Shown here: positions 54,152 to 64,000 of the stretch, in pieces | Position numbering within the stretch: position 1 is the first letter of the stretch | Layout of the letters: each line of letters starts with the position of its first letter | Assembly: GCF_001152565.1 (NCBI RefSeq) | Contig: NZ_CQAZ01000009.1 | Location: 27,081-91,080 of the forward strand | Reading direction: 5' to 3' | Source: Yersinia pekkanenii | GTDB taxonomy: Bacteria; Pseudomonadota; Gammaproteobacteria; Enterobacterales; Enterobacteriaceae | DNA: 64,000 nt | The notes under the pieces: generated by a model | The model's input: only the letters and a program-made list of their open reading frames with translations | What the model was told of the DNA's origin: nothing | Database searches by the model: none | Position numbers and translations under genes: made by a program

Positions 54152-56452
54152 TTAATGATGCCTGGTTTTCCCTCTGGTGCCACCAGAGGGTTTATTCACC
54201 GGCGCGCGTTTCGCGCCGGTTTTGCTGCCTGATGTCTTGGCCGCAGGCGTACTAGCAGTTGCCTGCACTGTTTTACCCAAAGGCGTTCTACTCGCAGGAA
54301 CTTTACCCACAGATGTTGCGTTTGTTTGGCTACCCGGCTGACGCTGGCGAGTCATCGAGGTGTGCCTGGTCAGCGCCGGAGTATACTGGCGCAGCGCCCG
54401 ACGTGCCTCACGTTGCTCTTCTATTGTCGGTGCCGGAACCAGGCATTCGCGACGGCTGCCAATCAAATTTTGCAGCCCCATATCGTCTAATGCCGCACGG
54501 ATCATCGGCCAGTTAGCGGGATCATGATAACGCAGCAATGCCTTATGCAACCGCCGCTGGCGATCGCCTTTCGGAACAACAACATCCTCACTCTTGTAAT
54601 CCACTTTCCCCAGCGGATCCTTGCCGGTGTAATACATGGTGGTGGAGTTAGCCAACGGCGACGGATAGAAGTTCTGCACCTGATCCAAACGGAAGCGGTT
54701 TTTTTTCAACCACAGTGCCAGATTGACCATATCTTTATCTTCAGTCCCCGGATGGGCGGAGATAAAATAAGGGATCAGATACTGCTCTTTACCCGCCTGT
54801 TTGGAATAGGTATCAAACAATTCTTTAAAACGCTGATAGCTGCCCATCCCCGGCTTCATCATTTTGGACAGTGGCCCTTCCTCGGTATGTTCCGGCGCTA
54901 TTTTCAAATAACCGCCCACATGGTGGCTGGCCAGTTCTTTGATATAGCGCGGATCTTCTACTGCCAGATCGTAACGAACCCCAGATGCGATCAGGATCTT
55001 CTTGACTCCCTTCAGATCACGTGCTCGCCGGTACAGAGAAATAGTCGGCTGATGGTTGGTGTCCATATGCGGGCAAATTTCAGGGTAAACACAAGACGCA
55101 CGGCGACAGGTTTGCTCCGCCCGTGGCGACTGGCAGCGCAGCATATACATATTCGCCGTCGGGCCACCAAGATCAGAGATAATACCGGTAAAACCAGGGA
55201 CTTTATCGCGAATCTCTTCGATTTCACGAATAATAGAATCTTCGGAACGGCTTTGGATAATGCGCCCTTCATGCTCAGTGATGGAGCAGAACGAACAGCC
55301 GCCGTAGCAACCGCGCATGATGTTAACGGAGAAGCGGATCATGTCATAGGCTGGGATCAGCGACTTGCCGTAGGCCGGATGCGGCACGCGCTGATAAGGT
55401 AGCCCAAAAACGCTGTCCATCTCTTCGGTGCTAAGCGGAATAGCTGGCGGGTTAATCCAGATATAACGATCTCCGTGTTTTTGCATCAAAGCCCGCGCAC
55501 AACCGGGGTTGGTTTCATGATGCAAAATGCGTGAAGTGTGGGCATACAAGACTTTATCTGCTTTCACTTTTTCATAAGAAGGAAGCAAGACATAGGTCTT
55601 TTCCCATGGCTTAGGTTTGGCAGCACGCACTGTAACCGGTTTAGCTTCCGGCTCCGGAATGTCATTCGTCGCGCATGGCAGATCTTCACCATAAGGATTG
55701 GGAATGGCTTCAATATGCCCCGGTTTGTCCAAACGGGTAGAATCCACCCCACTCCAGCCCGGTAATGCGCTTTTACGCATAACAACTGTGTTACGCACAT
55801 CCTGGATGTCGGCAATTTTCTCACCGGCGGCCAATCGATGGGCAACTTCAACCAGCGGGCGTTCGCCATTACCGTACACCAGCATGTCAGCTTTAGCATC
55901 GACAATCACCGAGCGGCGCACAGTATCTGACCAATAGTCATAATGAGCAATGCGGCGCAGGCTGGCTTCAATACCGCCGAGCAATACTGGCACATGGCTA
56001 TATGCCTCTTTGCAGCGCTGGCTGTACACCAATGTGGCCCGATCCGGTCGTTTACCGCTTTGGTTATCCGGCGTATAGGCATCGTCGTGGCGCAACTTGC
56101 GGTCGGCAGTATAGCGGTTGATCATCGAGTCCATGTTGCCCGCAGTCACACCGAAGAACAGATTCGGCTCACCCAAGCGCATGAAATCGTTTTTATTAGT
56201 CCAATCCGGCTGAGCAATAATCCCTACCCGGAAGCCTTGCGCCTCCAGCATGCGGCCGATGATGGCCATGCCAAAACTGGGGTGGTCAACATACGCATCA
56301 CCAGTGATGACAATAATGTCACAGCTATCCCAGCCCAAGATGTCCATTTCCTCCCGCGACATGGGTAAAAATGGCGCAGTGCCATAGCATTCAGCCCAAT
56401 AAGGCTGATAAGAAAACAGGTCACGCTCTGGCTGGATCAAGCTGGTACTCAT
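54152..56452 (-). CDS. ygiQ: YgiQ, radical-SAM protein
   Basis: The 766-residue protein has an N-terminal UPF0313 region, a radical SAM core with CxxxCxxC at C382, C386 and C389 ([11 protein letters not shown]), and extra cysteines near 430-460. A low-complexity Lys/Arg/Thr/Ala tail covers the last 70 residues. Its substrate is not known to me. Length resembles E. coli YgiQ (about 740), and the tail accounts for most of the difference. The 3' end contains a palindrome that may serve as dkgA terminator. Confidence 0.93.
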   Translation of the reverse strand: MSTSLIQPERDLFSYQPYWAECYGTAPFLPMSREEMDILGWDSCDIIVITGDAYVDHPSFGMAIIGRMLEAQGFRVGIIAQPDWTNKNDFMRLGEPNLFFGVTAGNMDSMINRYTADRKLRHDDAYTPDNQSGKRPDRATLVYSQRCKEAYSHVPVLLGGIEASLRRIAHYDYWSDTVRRSVIVDAKADMLVYGNGERPLVEVAHRLAAGEKIADIQDVRNTVVMRKSALPGWSGVDSTRLDKPGHIEAIPNPYGEDLPCATNDIPEPEAKPVTVRAAKPKPWEKTYVLLPSYEKVKADKVLYAHTSRILHHETNPGCARALMQKHGDRYIWINPPAIPLSTEEMDSVFGLPYQRVPHPAYGKSLIPAYDMIRFSVNIMRGCYGGCSFCSITEHEGRIIQSRSEDSIIREIEEIRDKVPGFTGIISDLGGPTANMYMLRCQSPRAEQTCRRASCVYPEICPHMDTNHQPTISLYRRARDLKGVKKILIASGVRYDLAVEDPRYIKELASHHVGGYLKIAPEHTEEGPLSKMMKPGMGSYQRFKELFDTYSKQAGKEQYLIPYFISAHPGTEDKDMVNLALWLKKNRFRLDQVQNFYPSPLANSTTMYYTGKDPLGKVDYKSEDVVVPKGDRQRRLHKALLRYHDPANWPMIRAALDDMGLQNLIGSRRECLVPAPTIEEQREARRALRQYTPALTRHTSMTRQRQPGSQTNATSVGKVPASRTPLGKTVQATASTPAAKTSGSKTGAKRAPVNKPSGGTRGKTRHH
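54170..54197 (+). terminator. Palindrome at the ygiQ 3' end, possible dkgA terminator
   Basis: CCCTCTGGTG and CACCAGAGGG pair perfectly around a single C, followed by TTTATT on the plus strand. It lies 28 bases after the dkgA stop but inside the ygiQ coding region, where it encodes Pro-Ser-Gly-Gly-Thr. Confidence 0.5.
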
Positions 56453-56630
56453 AGCAATACTCTTTGAATTGGGAAAAGTTGAGGTGGTTCGGGTTAAGAA
56501 ATCATCACCGGGCGGCGATTATACGCATTTATCCACGTGAAGAGGAAGGGTATAGCGAGGTTTTCGTTTTTTTAGTCATTGGGAATGGGTTGATCAAGTC
56601 CAGTGATTAGAACTTGATCACTAACCCCCC

Positions 56631-58058
56631 TTAACCGAGTGTGGGTGCAGCTTGAGTCACCAACTGCCCTGCGGACCCACGATCCGCCATCTCCAGCGTC
56701 TGGCTGTAGAACAAGAACGGGAAGTGCTCGGAGGAAACCTGATTAAAATACACCAATAGCTCCACATCACCATCAACCCAAACGGTGTCCTTCCAACCAC
56801 GATCCTCAGCCATTGCCGGTGCACCGTTCACTTGCTTCACCAAGAAGGAAACACCCTGAATATGAAACGCTTGTGGCATATCCGCATGCAGCGTCCAACG
56901 CTCCCAGGTACCTTGCTGTGCCTGAGCATCAACCCGATTCATATCCCAAATAGCACCATTGATTCCCGGCAGATTATCCCCTAACCGGAACTCACGAGAA
57001 CGAATCACATTACCGTCCAGAATCTGATCCGCGAGCAAACGCATGGGTAAATTATCGGTCACCAATGGCAGCAAACCGGTGGGTTTTAATGTCAGCACCA
57101 GGGTAGAAATCAAAATACTGGATGGCTCAAATAACCCGCGCAGGCGATCCATAATCCCGGCAGATTCACCCGCTGTAATGGACACTTGGTTACCCTGCGA
57201 CATATCAATGACAACTTCACGCCGTTCGCCTGGAGCCAGTGAAAGCTGTTGTACCGCGACAGGTGCCGGCAGGAACCCCTGGTCACTGGCGACAACATAC
57301 AACGGGCGACCATCACTGAGTTGCAAGGTATAGCGGCGAGCATTGGATGCATTCAATAAACGTAACCGCACCCAACCACGAGAGACTTCAACAAACGGGC
57401 TTTGCACCCCGTTAACCAGCAGCGTATCACCCACAAAACCGCCATTGGCTGGCGGGGCATATTGCGGCACACCAAAATTATCCAGCCGTTTATCCTGAAT
57501 AATAATCGGGAAATCATCAACACCGTAATGGCTCGGCAGTGGCATCGCTTTGCTGATTTCATCTTCCACCAGCCACATGCCTGCCAGCCCGTTATAGAGA
57601 TGAGGGGCCATACGATTAGGGGTATTGGCATGATACCAACAGGTTGCCGCCGGTTGGCGCACTGGCAATACCGGTGACCAGTCCACACCTGGGGAAATCA
57701 TGCGCGCCGCACCGCCCATTAGAGTACCGGGAACTTGCAACCCACTGATTGTCATGGATACCGGCTCAGTTAAACGGTTGCTGTAAATGAGCTTAACGTC
57801 ATCACCGCTGTAAACCCGGACTGTCGGCCCCAGATACATACCGTTAATGCCCCATACTGCGGCTTTCTGGCCGCCACTGAATGCCCAGTGCGCCCGCTGT
57901 AAGGTCAAAAACAACGGTTGACCGCGACGGGACTCAAGTAAAGGGGGAACAGGTAACGAGGGTTGTTGAGTATTATTAGCCTGTGCCCTCAATGGCAACG
58001 AGCCAGCACCTAGCGCTAAGCCCGTAGCCTGAATGAACTGGCGACGACTGAGTGACAT
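56631..58058 (-). CDS. ftsP: FtsP/SufI, Tat-exported cell-division protein
   Basis: From ATG 58058 (GGAGAAGAT upstream) the protein is 475 residues. It begins with the twin-arginine signal SLSRRQFIQATGLALGAGSL, then multicopper-oxidase-like domains (NRMAPHLYNGLAGMWLVEDE near 150; LLNASNARRYTLQLSDG near 243). The family has lost its copper ligands. FtsP stabilises the divisome under stress. The ftsP-plsC-parC order on one strand is conserved in enterobacteria. Confidence 0.94.
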   Translation of the reverse strand: MSLSRRQFIQATGLALGAGSLPLRAQANNTQQPSLPVPPLLESRRGQPLFLTLQRAHWAFSGGQKAAVWGINGMYLGPTVRVYSGDDVKLIYSNRLTEPVSMTISGLQVPGTLMGGAARMISPGVDWSPVLPVRQPAATCWYHANTPNRMAPHLYNGLAGMWLVEDEISKAMPLPSHYGVDDFPIIIQDKRLDNFGVPQYAPPANGGFVGDTLLVNGVQSPFVEVSRGWVRLRLLNASNARRYTLQLSDGRPLYVVASDQGFLPAPVAVQQLSLAPGERREVVIDMSQGNQVSITAGESAGIMDRLRGLFEPSSILISTLVLTLKPTGLLPLVTDNLPMRLLADQILDGNVIRSREFRLGDNLPGINGAIWDMNRVDAQAQQGTWERWTLHADMPQAFHIQGVSFLVKQVNGAPAMAEDRGWKDTVWVDGDVELLVYFNQVSSEHFPFLFYSQTLEMADRGSAGQLVTQAAPTLG

Positions 58059-58190
58059 ATCTTCTCCGTGAAAACCACAATCAAACTTACTGCAAAATTT
58101 TGCCTGACTGCGAATAACGCTGAAGGACGGCAAAACGCTCACGACCAGAGTCGTTTCAATTACTTTGGGCCTATATCTTTAGGATATATA

Positions 58191-58922
58191 TTATTTTTCA
58201 GAGGCTGCCTGCTGGGCAATTTCCGCGTCGAGTTGCTCAATTTTAGCCCGCATCAGATTGCGGCAATATTCGGACAACTCACGAACCCGCTCTTTGCCAT
58301 AGCCGCTGGTATCAATTGGCGGCATTATTTCTACAATGACTTTGCCATTTGACCAACGGTTTAAATTAATATGATTAGTGCTGGAAACACAGATTGGCAC
58401 AATGGGTACGCCAGCGGCGATCGCAGCATGGAAAGCCCCGGTCTTAAACGGCAGCAACCCACGGCCACGGCTACGGGTCCCTTCCGGGAACATCCAGATA
58501 GACACATTTCTTTTTTTAACCTGCTCAACCACTTGGGCGATAGTGCCATGCGCTTTGGCACGGTTATCACGATCGATAAGCAGGTTGCCGCTCAGCCAGT
58601 AAAGCGGGCCAAATAAAGGCACCCACAGCAGGCTCTTTTTACCCACGGTTACCGTACCGGGCTGAACGACATTCGACATGGTGACCATATCGTAATTATT
58701 CTGATGGTTGGCGATATAAATACAGGTGCCGTAGTTAGCCGCTTCCTTGGGAATACGCTGCTCAACTGTAATCCCAAACAGCACTGACATCCGGCCAAAC
58801 AAATGCGCGAACGTTGCAAGATTACGCGGGTTCCGTGGCCTAAACAGGCAATAAATAGAACCAAACACACACACCAGAACACAATATAAAACTGCCAGCA
58901 CCGTGCGCAAAATTAATAACAT
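58191..58922 (-). CDS. plsC: PlsC, 1-acyl-sn-glycerol-3-phosphate acyltransferase
   Basis: The 243-residue protein has a membrane anchor at the start and the acyltransferase motifs H73-x4-D78 (ANHQNNYD), LIDRDN near 115, FPEGTRS near 145 and VPIVPI near 172. It makes phosphatidic acid in the inner membrane. Length is normal (245). It lies 132 bases upstream of ftsP. Confidence 0.96.
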   Translation of the reverse strand: MLLILRTVLAVLYCVLVCVFGSIYCLFRPRNPRNLATFAHLFGRMSVLFGITVEQRIPKEAANYGTCIYIANHQNNYDMVTMSNVVQPGTVTVGKKSLLWVPLFGPLYWLSGNLLIDRDNRAKAHGTIAQVVEQVKKRNVSIWMFPEGTRSRGRGLLPFKTGAFHAAIAAGVPIVPICVSSTNHINLNRWSNGKVIVEIMPPIDTSGYGKERVRELSEYCRNLMRAKIEQLDAEIAQQAASEK

Positions 58923-59144
58923 AACAACCTCTTAAACACTCACTCTTAGACATGTAATCGACGCTAGTATAACGGCTTACCCGCAAAATACCGCGCAGAT
59001 TCCTTGGCTATAATCATGTTACGCGATAGCGTACGCAAATTGTGCCCACCGTTTGTTACATTCACCGGGTGATACCTGACCAACAATATAATAATGACCA
59101 CCACGGCAACTCAAGCCAAGGGGGTCATTCATTTTTATCGACGA

Positions 59145-61412
59145 TTATTCTGCGGTATTGGTTGGTTCGGATGGCGCATCAACATCAACCCGATCAATAC
59201 GTTGCAGCCCACGTGGTAGTGGTGAACCTTTCCGACCACGTTCGGCCCGGAATTTCTGCAAATCTTCTGGTCGTAAGATTAGCTTACGTTTACCAAAATG
59301 AAGGGTAATTGACGTTTGAGGCGGTAAGACAAACAACCATGCCAGGCGATCTTCCCCCGCAGCGGCTTGTGCCGACGGGATTGAGACAATCTTGTTACCC
59401 TTACCTTTTGATAACTCAGGCAGATCTGCGACTGGGAACATCAACATACGCCCAGCAGCAGTGATGGATAACAACATGTCATCTGGCCCATGAATTTCCA
59501 ATGGCATCAGAGCCTTGGCATTTTCTGGCAAGGTAATCATCGTTTTACCCGCACGGTTCTTAGCTACCAAATCATTGAAGGTACATACGAAGCCATAGCC
59601 TGCATCCGATGCCATTAACAATTTCTGGTCATCCGGTGCCATCAAGACCTGTTCAATGGTCGCTCCCGGTGGCGGGGTTAGCTTACCGGTCAGCGGCTCC
59701 CCTTGCCCACGGGCAGATGGTAGTGTCAGCGGATCCAACGCATAACTACGCCCCGTCGAGTCAATAAACACCACTGGCTGATTACTCATACCACGAGCTG
59801 CCGCACGGAAACTATCGCCCGCTTTATAACTTAATCCACTCGGATCAATATCATGGCCTTTAGCACTGCGCACCCAGCCCATTTCAGACAAGACAATGGT
59901 TACCGGCTCAGAAGGCACAATGTCATGTTCACTCATCGCTTTGGCTTCACCACGCTCAGTCAACGGTGAACGACGGTCATCACCATAGGCAGCCGCATCA
60001 GCCTGAATTTCTTTCTTAATCATTGTGTTAAGTTTTCGTTCTGATGCCAGTAATGCCTGTAACTGATCACGTTCTTTGGCTAACTCATCTTGCTCACCAC
60101 GGATCTTCACTTCTTCCAGTTTGGCTAAGTGGCGCAGTTTCAGTTCGAGGATCGCTTCAGCTTGCGTTTCCGAAATGGCGAAGTGCTGCATCAGCAACGG
60201 TTTAGGTTCATCTTCGGTACGGATGATATGAATAACTTCATCGATATTAAGGAAGGCAATCAATAAGCCTTCTAAAATATGCAGCCGCTTCAATACCTTT
60301 TCCAGGCGATAATTAAGGCGGTTACGCACCGTTTGCCGGCGGAATACCAGCCATTCGGTCAGGATCGTCAACAGCCCTTTCACTGACGGGCGATGATCCA
60401 AACCGATCATGTTCATATTGATGCGATAACTTCTTTCCAGATCGGTGGTGGCGAACAGGTGGTTCATCACTTGATCCAGATCGACGCGATTGGTGCGGGG
60501 AACAATCACCAGTCGAGTCGGGTTTTCATGGTCAGATTCATCACGTAAATCCTCAACCATCGGCAATTTCTTGGCGCGCATCTGGTTGGCAATTTGTTCC
60601 AATACTTTGGCACCGGAAACCTGATGCGGTAACGCAGTAATCACTGCACTGCCATCTTCTTTCTTCCACACTGCCCGCATACGGACTGAACCACGGCCAT
60701 TCTGGTAAATTTTACGAATTTCATCACGCGGCGTGATGATTTCCGCTTCTGTCGGGAAATCCGGCCCTTGCACAAACTCCAGCAACTCTTCCAGTGAAGA
60801 CGTTGGCTTATCAATCAGTGCCAGCACCGCTTGCGCAATTTCACGCACGTTATGTGGCGGAATATCGGTTGCCATACCAACGGCGATACCGGTAGTACCA
60901 TTGAGCAGAATATTCGGCAGACGCGCAGGGAGCATTTTCGGCTCCTGCATGGTGCCATCGAAGTTTGGCACCCAGTCAACCGTACCCTGTCCCAGTTCAC
61001 CCAATAAAATCTCGGCATATTTGGACAAACGGGATTCGGTGTAACGCATCGCCGCAAAGGATTTAGGGTCATCCGGCGCACCCCAGTTCCCTTGCCCATC
61101 CACCAGTGGATAGCGGTAAGAGAATGGCTGCGCCATCAATACCATCGCTTCATAGCAAGCACTGTCGCCATGTGGATGGTATTTACCCAGCACATCACCC
61201 ACGGTGCGAGCTGATTTTTTAAATTTAGCGCTATTGTTCAGCCCCAGTTCGGACATTGCGTAGACAATGCGCCGCTGTACCGGTTTCAAACCATCGCCGA
61301 TAAACGGCAACGCCCGATCCATGATGACGTACATGGAATAGTTCAGATAGGCGTTTTCAGTAAAGGTGTGCAGCGGTAAGCGTTCTGCACCGTCATGAGT
61401 CAAATCACTCAT
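59145..61412 (-). CDS. parC: ParC, topoisomerase IV subunit A
   Basis: The 755-residue product has the GyrA/ParC cleavage domain, with the active-site Tyr in [11 protein letters not shown] near 124, and the beta-pinwheel C domain. It decatenates daughter chromosomes with ParE. The quinolone-resistance region shows Ser84 and Glu88 (E. coli 80 and 84), both wild type. Length matches E. coli (752). parE is not adjacent. Confidence 0.97.
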   Translation of the reverse strand: MSDLTHDGAERLPLHTFTENAYLNYSMYVIMDRALPFIGDGLKPVQRRIVYAMSELGLNNSAKFKKSARTVGDVLGKYHPHGDSACYEAMVLMAQPFSYRYPLVDGQGNWGAPDDPKSFAAMRYTESRLSKYAEILLGELGQGTVDWVPNFDGTMQEPKMLPARLPNILLNGTTGIAVGMATDIPPHNVREIAQAVLALIDKPTSSLEELLEFVQGPDFPTEAEIITPRDEIRKIYQNGRGSVRMRAVWKKEDGSAVITALPHQVSGAKVLEQIANQMRAKKLPMVEDLRDESDHENPTRLVIVPRTNRVDLDQVMNHLFATTDLERSYRINMNMIGLDHRPSVKGLLTILTEWLVFRRQTVRNRLNYRLEKVLKRLHILEGLLIAFLNIDEVIHIIRTEDEPKPLLMQHFAISETQAEAILELKLRHLAKLEEVKIRGEQDELAKERDQLQALLASERKLNTMIKKEIQADAAAYGDDRRSPLTERGEAKAMSEHDIVPSEPVTIVLSEMGWVRSAKGHDIDPSGLSYKAGDSFRAAARGMSNQPVVFIDSTGRSYALDPLTLPSARGQGEPLTGKLTPPPGATIEQVLMAPDDQKLLMASDAGYGFVCTFNDLVAKNRAGKTMITLPENAKALMPLEIHGPDDMLLSITAAGRMLMFPVADLPELSKGKGNKIVSIPSAQAAAGEDRLAWLFVLPPQTSITLHFGKRKLILRPEDLQKFRAERGRKGSPLPRGLQRIDRVDVDAPSEPTNTAE

Positions 61413-61788
61413 TACTCAATTATCCTCAGACTCTGGAGTGGCGACCGCCAGGCTTCAGCGGATCGATACCGTAAGTTCATTGTCGATTTCTGCCCGCGAT
61501 AGTACCTCATCTGCGGGGTTACTGTCACAACCCACAGATAATCTCAATCTTTCACCCCTGCAACATTGGCCGCCCTTTCTATCAACGGGGTAACAAAACG
61601 ATATCATCATGTAGCCTACCGCTTCTATTCCCTTCATATACTGGCTATGCGCTGGACTTCCTTCCACTTTTATTCGCTCCCCCGATAACAGTTGTCGGGA
61701 CGACAGCGTGCAAATCAACACACAGCGACAATGCCGTTTTGCTTACAGTCAATGTCGTTTCGCTTGCAGTAAAAGTAGGAGAATCACC
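61413..61788. other. Divergent parC-agaB intergenic region
   Basis: About 375 bases contain the two promoters. TTGCTTACAGTCAATGTCG and TCGCTTGCAGTAAAAGTAG near 61739-61775 form a short direct-repeat-like pair just before agaB; it may be an operator (inference). No gene is supported. Confidence 0.35.
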
Positions 61789-62262
61789 ATGGCATCACCC
61801 AATATTCTGCTGTTACGTATTGATAACCGGCTGGTTCACGGCCAGGTCGGCGTGGCATGGTCCTCATCTCTTGGGGCCAACCTGTTATTAGTTGCCGACG
61901 ATGGTGTCGCACAGGACACACTCCAACAGCAAATTATGTCGATGACAGCCGAATCTATGGGCTTGGGGATCCGATTCTTTTCGATCCAGAAAACCATTGA
62001 TGTCATTGGTAAAGCTTCTGCCGAACAGAAAATTTTCATCGTCTGCCGCACACCAGATGAGGCTCGCCGCTTGGTTGAGGGCGGGGTACCTATCCGCGAT
62101 GTGAATGTCGGGAATATGCACTTTTTACCAGGCAAGCGTCCACTGACCAAAAAAGTGTATGTCGATGATAACGATCTGGCCAACCTGCATGCAATTCAAC
62201 AGCATAACGTAAATGTCTTTATTCAGGACACACCGAGCGACGGCAAAGATAAAATCCAGTAA
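61789..62262 (+). CDS. agaB: AgaB-type PTS enzyme IIB (galactosamine / N-acetylgalactosamine family)
   Basis: From ATG 61789 (AGGAG upstream) the product is 157 residues. It is a mannose-family IIB protein with the phosphorylated His at H17 in RIDNRLVHGQVGV. The start MASPNILLLRIDNRL closely resembles E. coli AgaB as I recall it. It phosphorylates the incoming amino sugar with the IIC/IID channel. It is the first gene of a set whose IIA and catabolic genes would lie beyond the right edge or elsewhere. Confidence 0.85.
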   Translation: MASPNILLLRIDNRLVHGQVGVAWSSSLGANLLLVADDGVAQDTLQQQIMSMTAESMGLGIRFFSIQKTIDVIGKASAEQKIFIVCRTPDEARRLVEGGVPIRDVNVGNMHFLPGKRPLTKKVYVDDNDLANLHAIQQHNVNVFIQDTPSDGKDKIQ

Positions 62263-62355
62263 ATAGCCGCCGCATCAGGGTATCGCAATCAGAGAGTACT
62301 GATACTTAATCCGATAATACCCTGCCCTACAACGCCTTTGGTGACGGAATTATTT

Positions 62356-63144
62356 ATGCATGAAATAACAATGATGCAAGGTATTGGGCTGGCAATTATG
62401 GCCCTGATTGTCGGGATCGATTTTTGGTTGGAAGCGTTGTATATTTTCCGTCCACTCATCGTTTGTACCTTAACGGGTGCCATTCTCGGTGATATTCAAA
62501 CCGGTTTGATTACCGGTGCACTGACTGAACTGGCTTTTACCGGCCTGACTCCGATTGGCGGTACCCAACCACCGAACCCAGTACTGGCGGGGATTATGAC
62601 CACCGTCATTGCCCACAGCACCGGTGTCGATGCGAAAACTGCCATCGGATTGGGTCTGCCCTTTAGCTTCTTAATGCAATACATCATTCTGTTCTATTAC
62701 TCAGCCTTCTCCTTCTTTATGCAGAAAGCTGACCGTTATGCAGAAGAGGCTGATGGCGCAGCTCTCGGGCGGCTGAACCTGTTGTTAACCGCCATTGTTG
62801 CCGTGACTTACGCCGCCGTGACGTTCCTGTGCGCTTATGTTTCACAGGGCGCGATGCAAAGTCTGGTGCGGTCAATGCCAGTCTGGTTGACTCATGGCTT
62901 TGAGGTTGCTGGGGGCATCTTGCCTGCGGTGGGTTTTGGCTTGCTATTGAAAGTCATGATGAAAACTCCGTTCACGCCATTCTTTATTATCGGTTTCCTG
63001 TTTGTCACCTTTATACCGGTACAAAATCTGTTGCCCGTCGCGCTATTGGGAACGGCTTTCGCCATCTACGAATATTACAACCAACAGAAAAAAGCCGCTC
63101 TTACCGCTGCCGCAGTACCTGAGGAGATGAACGATGGAATCTAA
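62356..63144 (+). CDS. agaC: AgaC-type PTS enzyme IIC
   Basis: From ATG 62356 the protein is 262 residues. It is a polytopic mannose-family IIC with the family motif DIQTGLITGALTELAFTGLTPIGGTQPPNPVLAG. The start MHEITMMQGIGLA resembles E. coli AgaC. It forms the sugar channel with IID. A TTG six codons earlier is also in frame. It overlaps agaD by 11 bp. Confidence 0.85.
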   Translation: MHEITMMQGIGLAIMALIVGIDFWLEALYIFRPLIVCTLTGAILGDIQTGLITGALTELAFTGLTPIGGTQPPNPVLAGIMTTVIAHSTGVDAKTAIGLGLPFSFLMQYIILFYYSAFSFFMQKADRYAEEADGAALGRLNLLLTAIVAVTYAAVTFLCAYVSQGAMQSLVRSMPVWLTHGFEVAGGILPAVGFGLLLKVMMKTPFTPFFIIGFLFVTFIPVQNLLPVALLGTAFAIYEYYNQQKKAALTAAAVPEEMNDGI

Positions 63145-63970
63145 CACCTTGCCAACGACCACCGAGGTCAGTGCAGAACCTACCACCAAGTTGACGCGGC
63201 GGGATATCACACGGCTGGGCTTCCGGTCAGCGCTATTACAATCAGGTTTTAACTACGAGCGGATGCAAGCCACCGGTTTTGCCAGTGCACAAGCCCCCTT
63301 GCTGAAGAAGATTTATGGCAATGACAAAGCCGCTCTGGCTGCCGCCATGAAAGATAATCTGGAGTTTATCAATACCAACACCAATGCGGTTGGTTTCCTG
63401 ATGGGGTTACTGATTTCTCTGGAGGAACGCCATGAAAGCCGTGACCTGATCAAGGGGTTGAAAGTGGCGTTGTTTGGGCCACTGGCGGGTATTGGTGATG
63501 CTATTTTCTGGTTCACTTTATTGCCGATTGTTGCCGGGGTTTGTGCCTCTTTTGCCAGTCAGGGCAGTATTTTGGGGCCAATCATCTTCTTCGTGGTTTA
63601 TCTGGCGCTATTCTTACTGCGCGTGGTATGGACCCATCTGGGCTACACCTTGGGGGTAAGAGCCATCGATAAACTGCGGGCCAGTTCGGGGGCTATTTCC
63701 AGAGCAGCCACCATCCTCGGTGTGACCGTAGTCGGCGGGCTGATTGCGTCGTATGTCCATATTACCGTGGCGGCAAAAGTCGCGGTGACAGCAGGCCACG
63801 AGGTCTCTATTCAGGAAGCCTTCTTTGACAAAGTCTTCCCTAATCTGCTGCCGATGGTCTACACCTTGCTGATGTATTACCTGTTGCGCGCCAAGAAAGT
63901 CAGCCCGGTTACGCTCATTCTGGTGACGTTTGTATTGTCTATCGCACTGTCATGGCTCGGCGTGTTGTAG
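63134..63970 (+). CDS. agaD: AgaD-type PTS enzyme IID
   Basis: The 278-residue protein has the IID core: LTRRDITRLGFRSALLQSGFNYERMQ (about 19-44), AAMKDNLEFINTNTNAVGFLMGLLISLEE and FGPLAGIGDAIFWFTLLPI. With IIC it makes the membrane part of the transporter. GAGGAG lies ahead of the ATG within agaC. It ends 30 bases before the window edge. Confidence 0.86.
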   Translation: MESNTLPTTTEVSAEPTTKLTRRDITRLGFRSALLQSGFNYERMQATGFASAQAPLLKKIYGNDKAALAAAMKDNLEFINTNTNAVGFLMGLLISLEERHESRDLIKGLKVALFGPLAGIGDAIFWFTLLPIVAGVCASFASQGSILGPIIFFVVYLALFLLRVVWTHLGYTLGVRAIDKLRASSGAISRAATILGVTVVGGLIASYVHITVAAKVAVTAGHEVSIQEAFFDKVFPNLLPMVYTLLMYYLLRAKKVSPVTLILVTFVLSIALSWLGVL

Positions 63971-64000
63971 CAGCTCAAGCCGTTTCAATCTTTAATGCGC

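Noticed and set aside
61100..61200. Quinolone-resistance mutation in parC
   Set aside because: Ser84 and Glu88 (E. coli Ser80 and Glu84) are both unchanged.
61455..61721. 88-codon minus-strand frame between parC and agaB
   Set aside because: No ribosome binding site or recognisable content; it lies in the divergent promoter region.

Overview
The window reads as chromosomal DNA of an enterobacterium, most likely a Yersinia (probably the Y. pseudotuberculosis/pestis complex). That call rests on gene order and protein resemblance recalled from knowledge, not on a database search. It carries a second, lateral-type flagellar locus (Flag-2) next to a tad (tight adherence) pilus locus. A housekeeping block follows: exbDB, metC, yghB, yqhC, yqhD-dkgA, ygiQ, ftsP/sufI-plsC-parC, and the start of an aga-type PTS operon. 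No rRNA, tRNA or CRISPR array was seen.

Positions 1-31,076 are Flag-2. From the left edge, on the minus strand, come lafE/fliK (partial), a fliT-like gene, fliS, fliD and the flagellin lafA. A plus-strand pair follows, encoding a ToxR/CadC-like membrane regulator (LafZ-like) and a small exported partner. Then come lafW (broken at a 17-base G tract), flgL, flgK and flgJIHGFEDCB on the minus strand, divergent from flgA and flgMN on the plus strand. Next are fliJIHGFE and lafK on the minus strand, and fliMNPQR-flhB-flhA on the plus strand. LafK is a sigma-54 activator. Clear -24/-12 sigma-54 promoters lie before fliD and before flgB, so activator and targets fit together. The cluster encodes basal body, export gate, ATPase complex, rod, rings, hook, junction, cap and filament. 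The flagellar sigma factor and stators are not in the window and would be expected beyond the left edge.

Positions 31,077-35,588 hold a secreted LprI-like protein, a methyl-accepting chemotaxis protein, and about 1.6 kb with no intact gene. That stretch contains a decayed reading frame and a degenerate dispersed repeat. Positions 35,589-46,859 are an AT-rich tad locus: a membrane-anchored winged-helix regulator, Flp pilin, prepilin peptidase, RcpC/CpaB, secretin, a small cysteine-containing exported protein, TadZ, TadA, TadB, TadC, TadD, TadE, TadF and TadG. tadB is interrupted by an in-frame TAA.

Positions 46,860-64,000 are ordinary core genes: Fur-box-controlled exbBD (TonB energisation), metC (methionine synthesis), yghB (DedA membrane protein), yqhC with its expected targets yqhD and dkgA (aldehyde reduction), ygiQ, ftsP, plsC, parC and agaBCD (galactosamine-type PTS).

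The most notable points are the probable on/off switch in lafW, the nonsense-split tadB, the two separate membrane-bound winged-helix regulators controlling two surface organelles, and a lateral motor whose FliM lacks the CheY-binding N-terminus.
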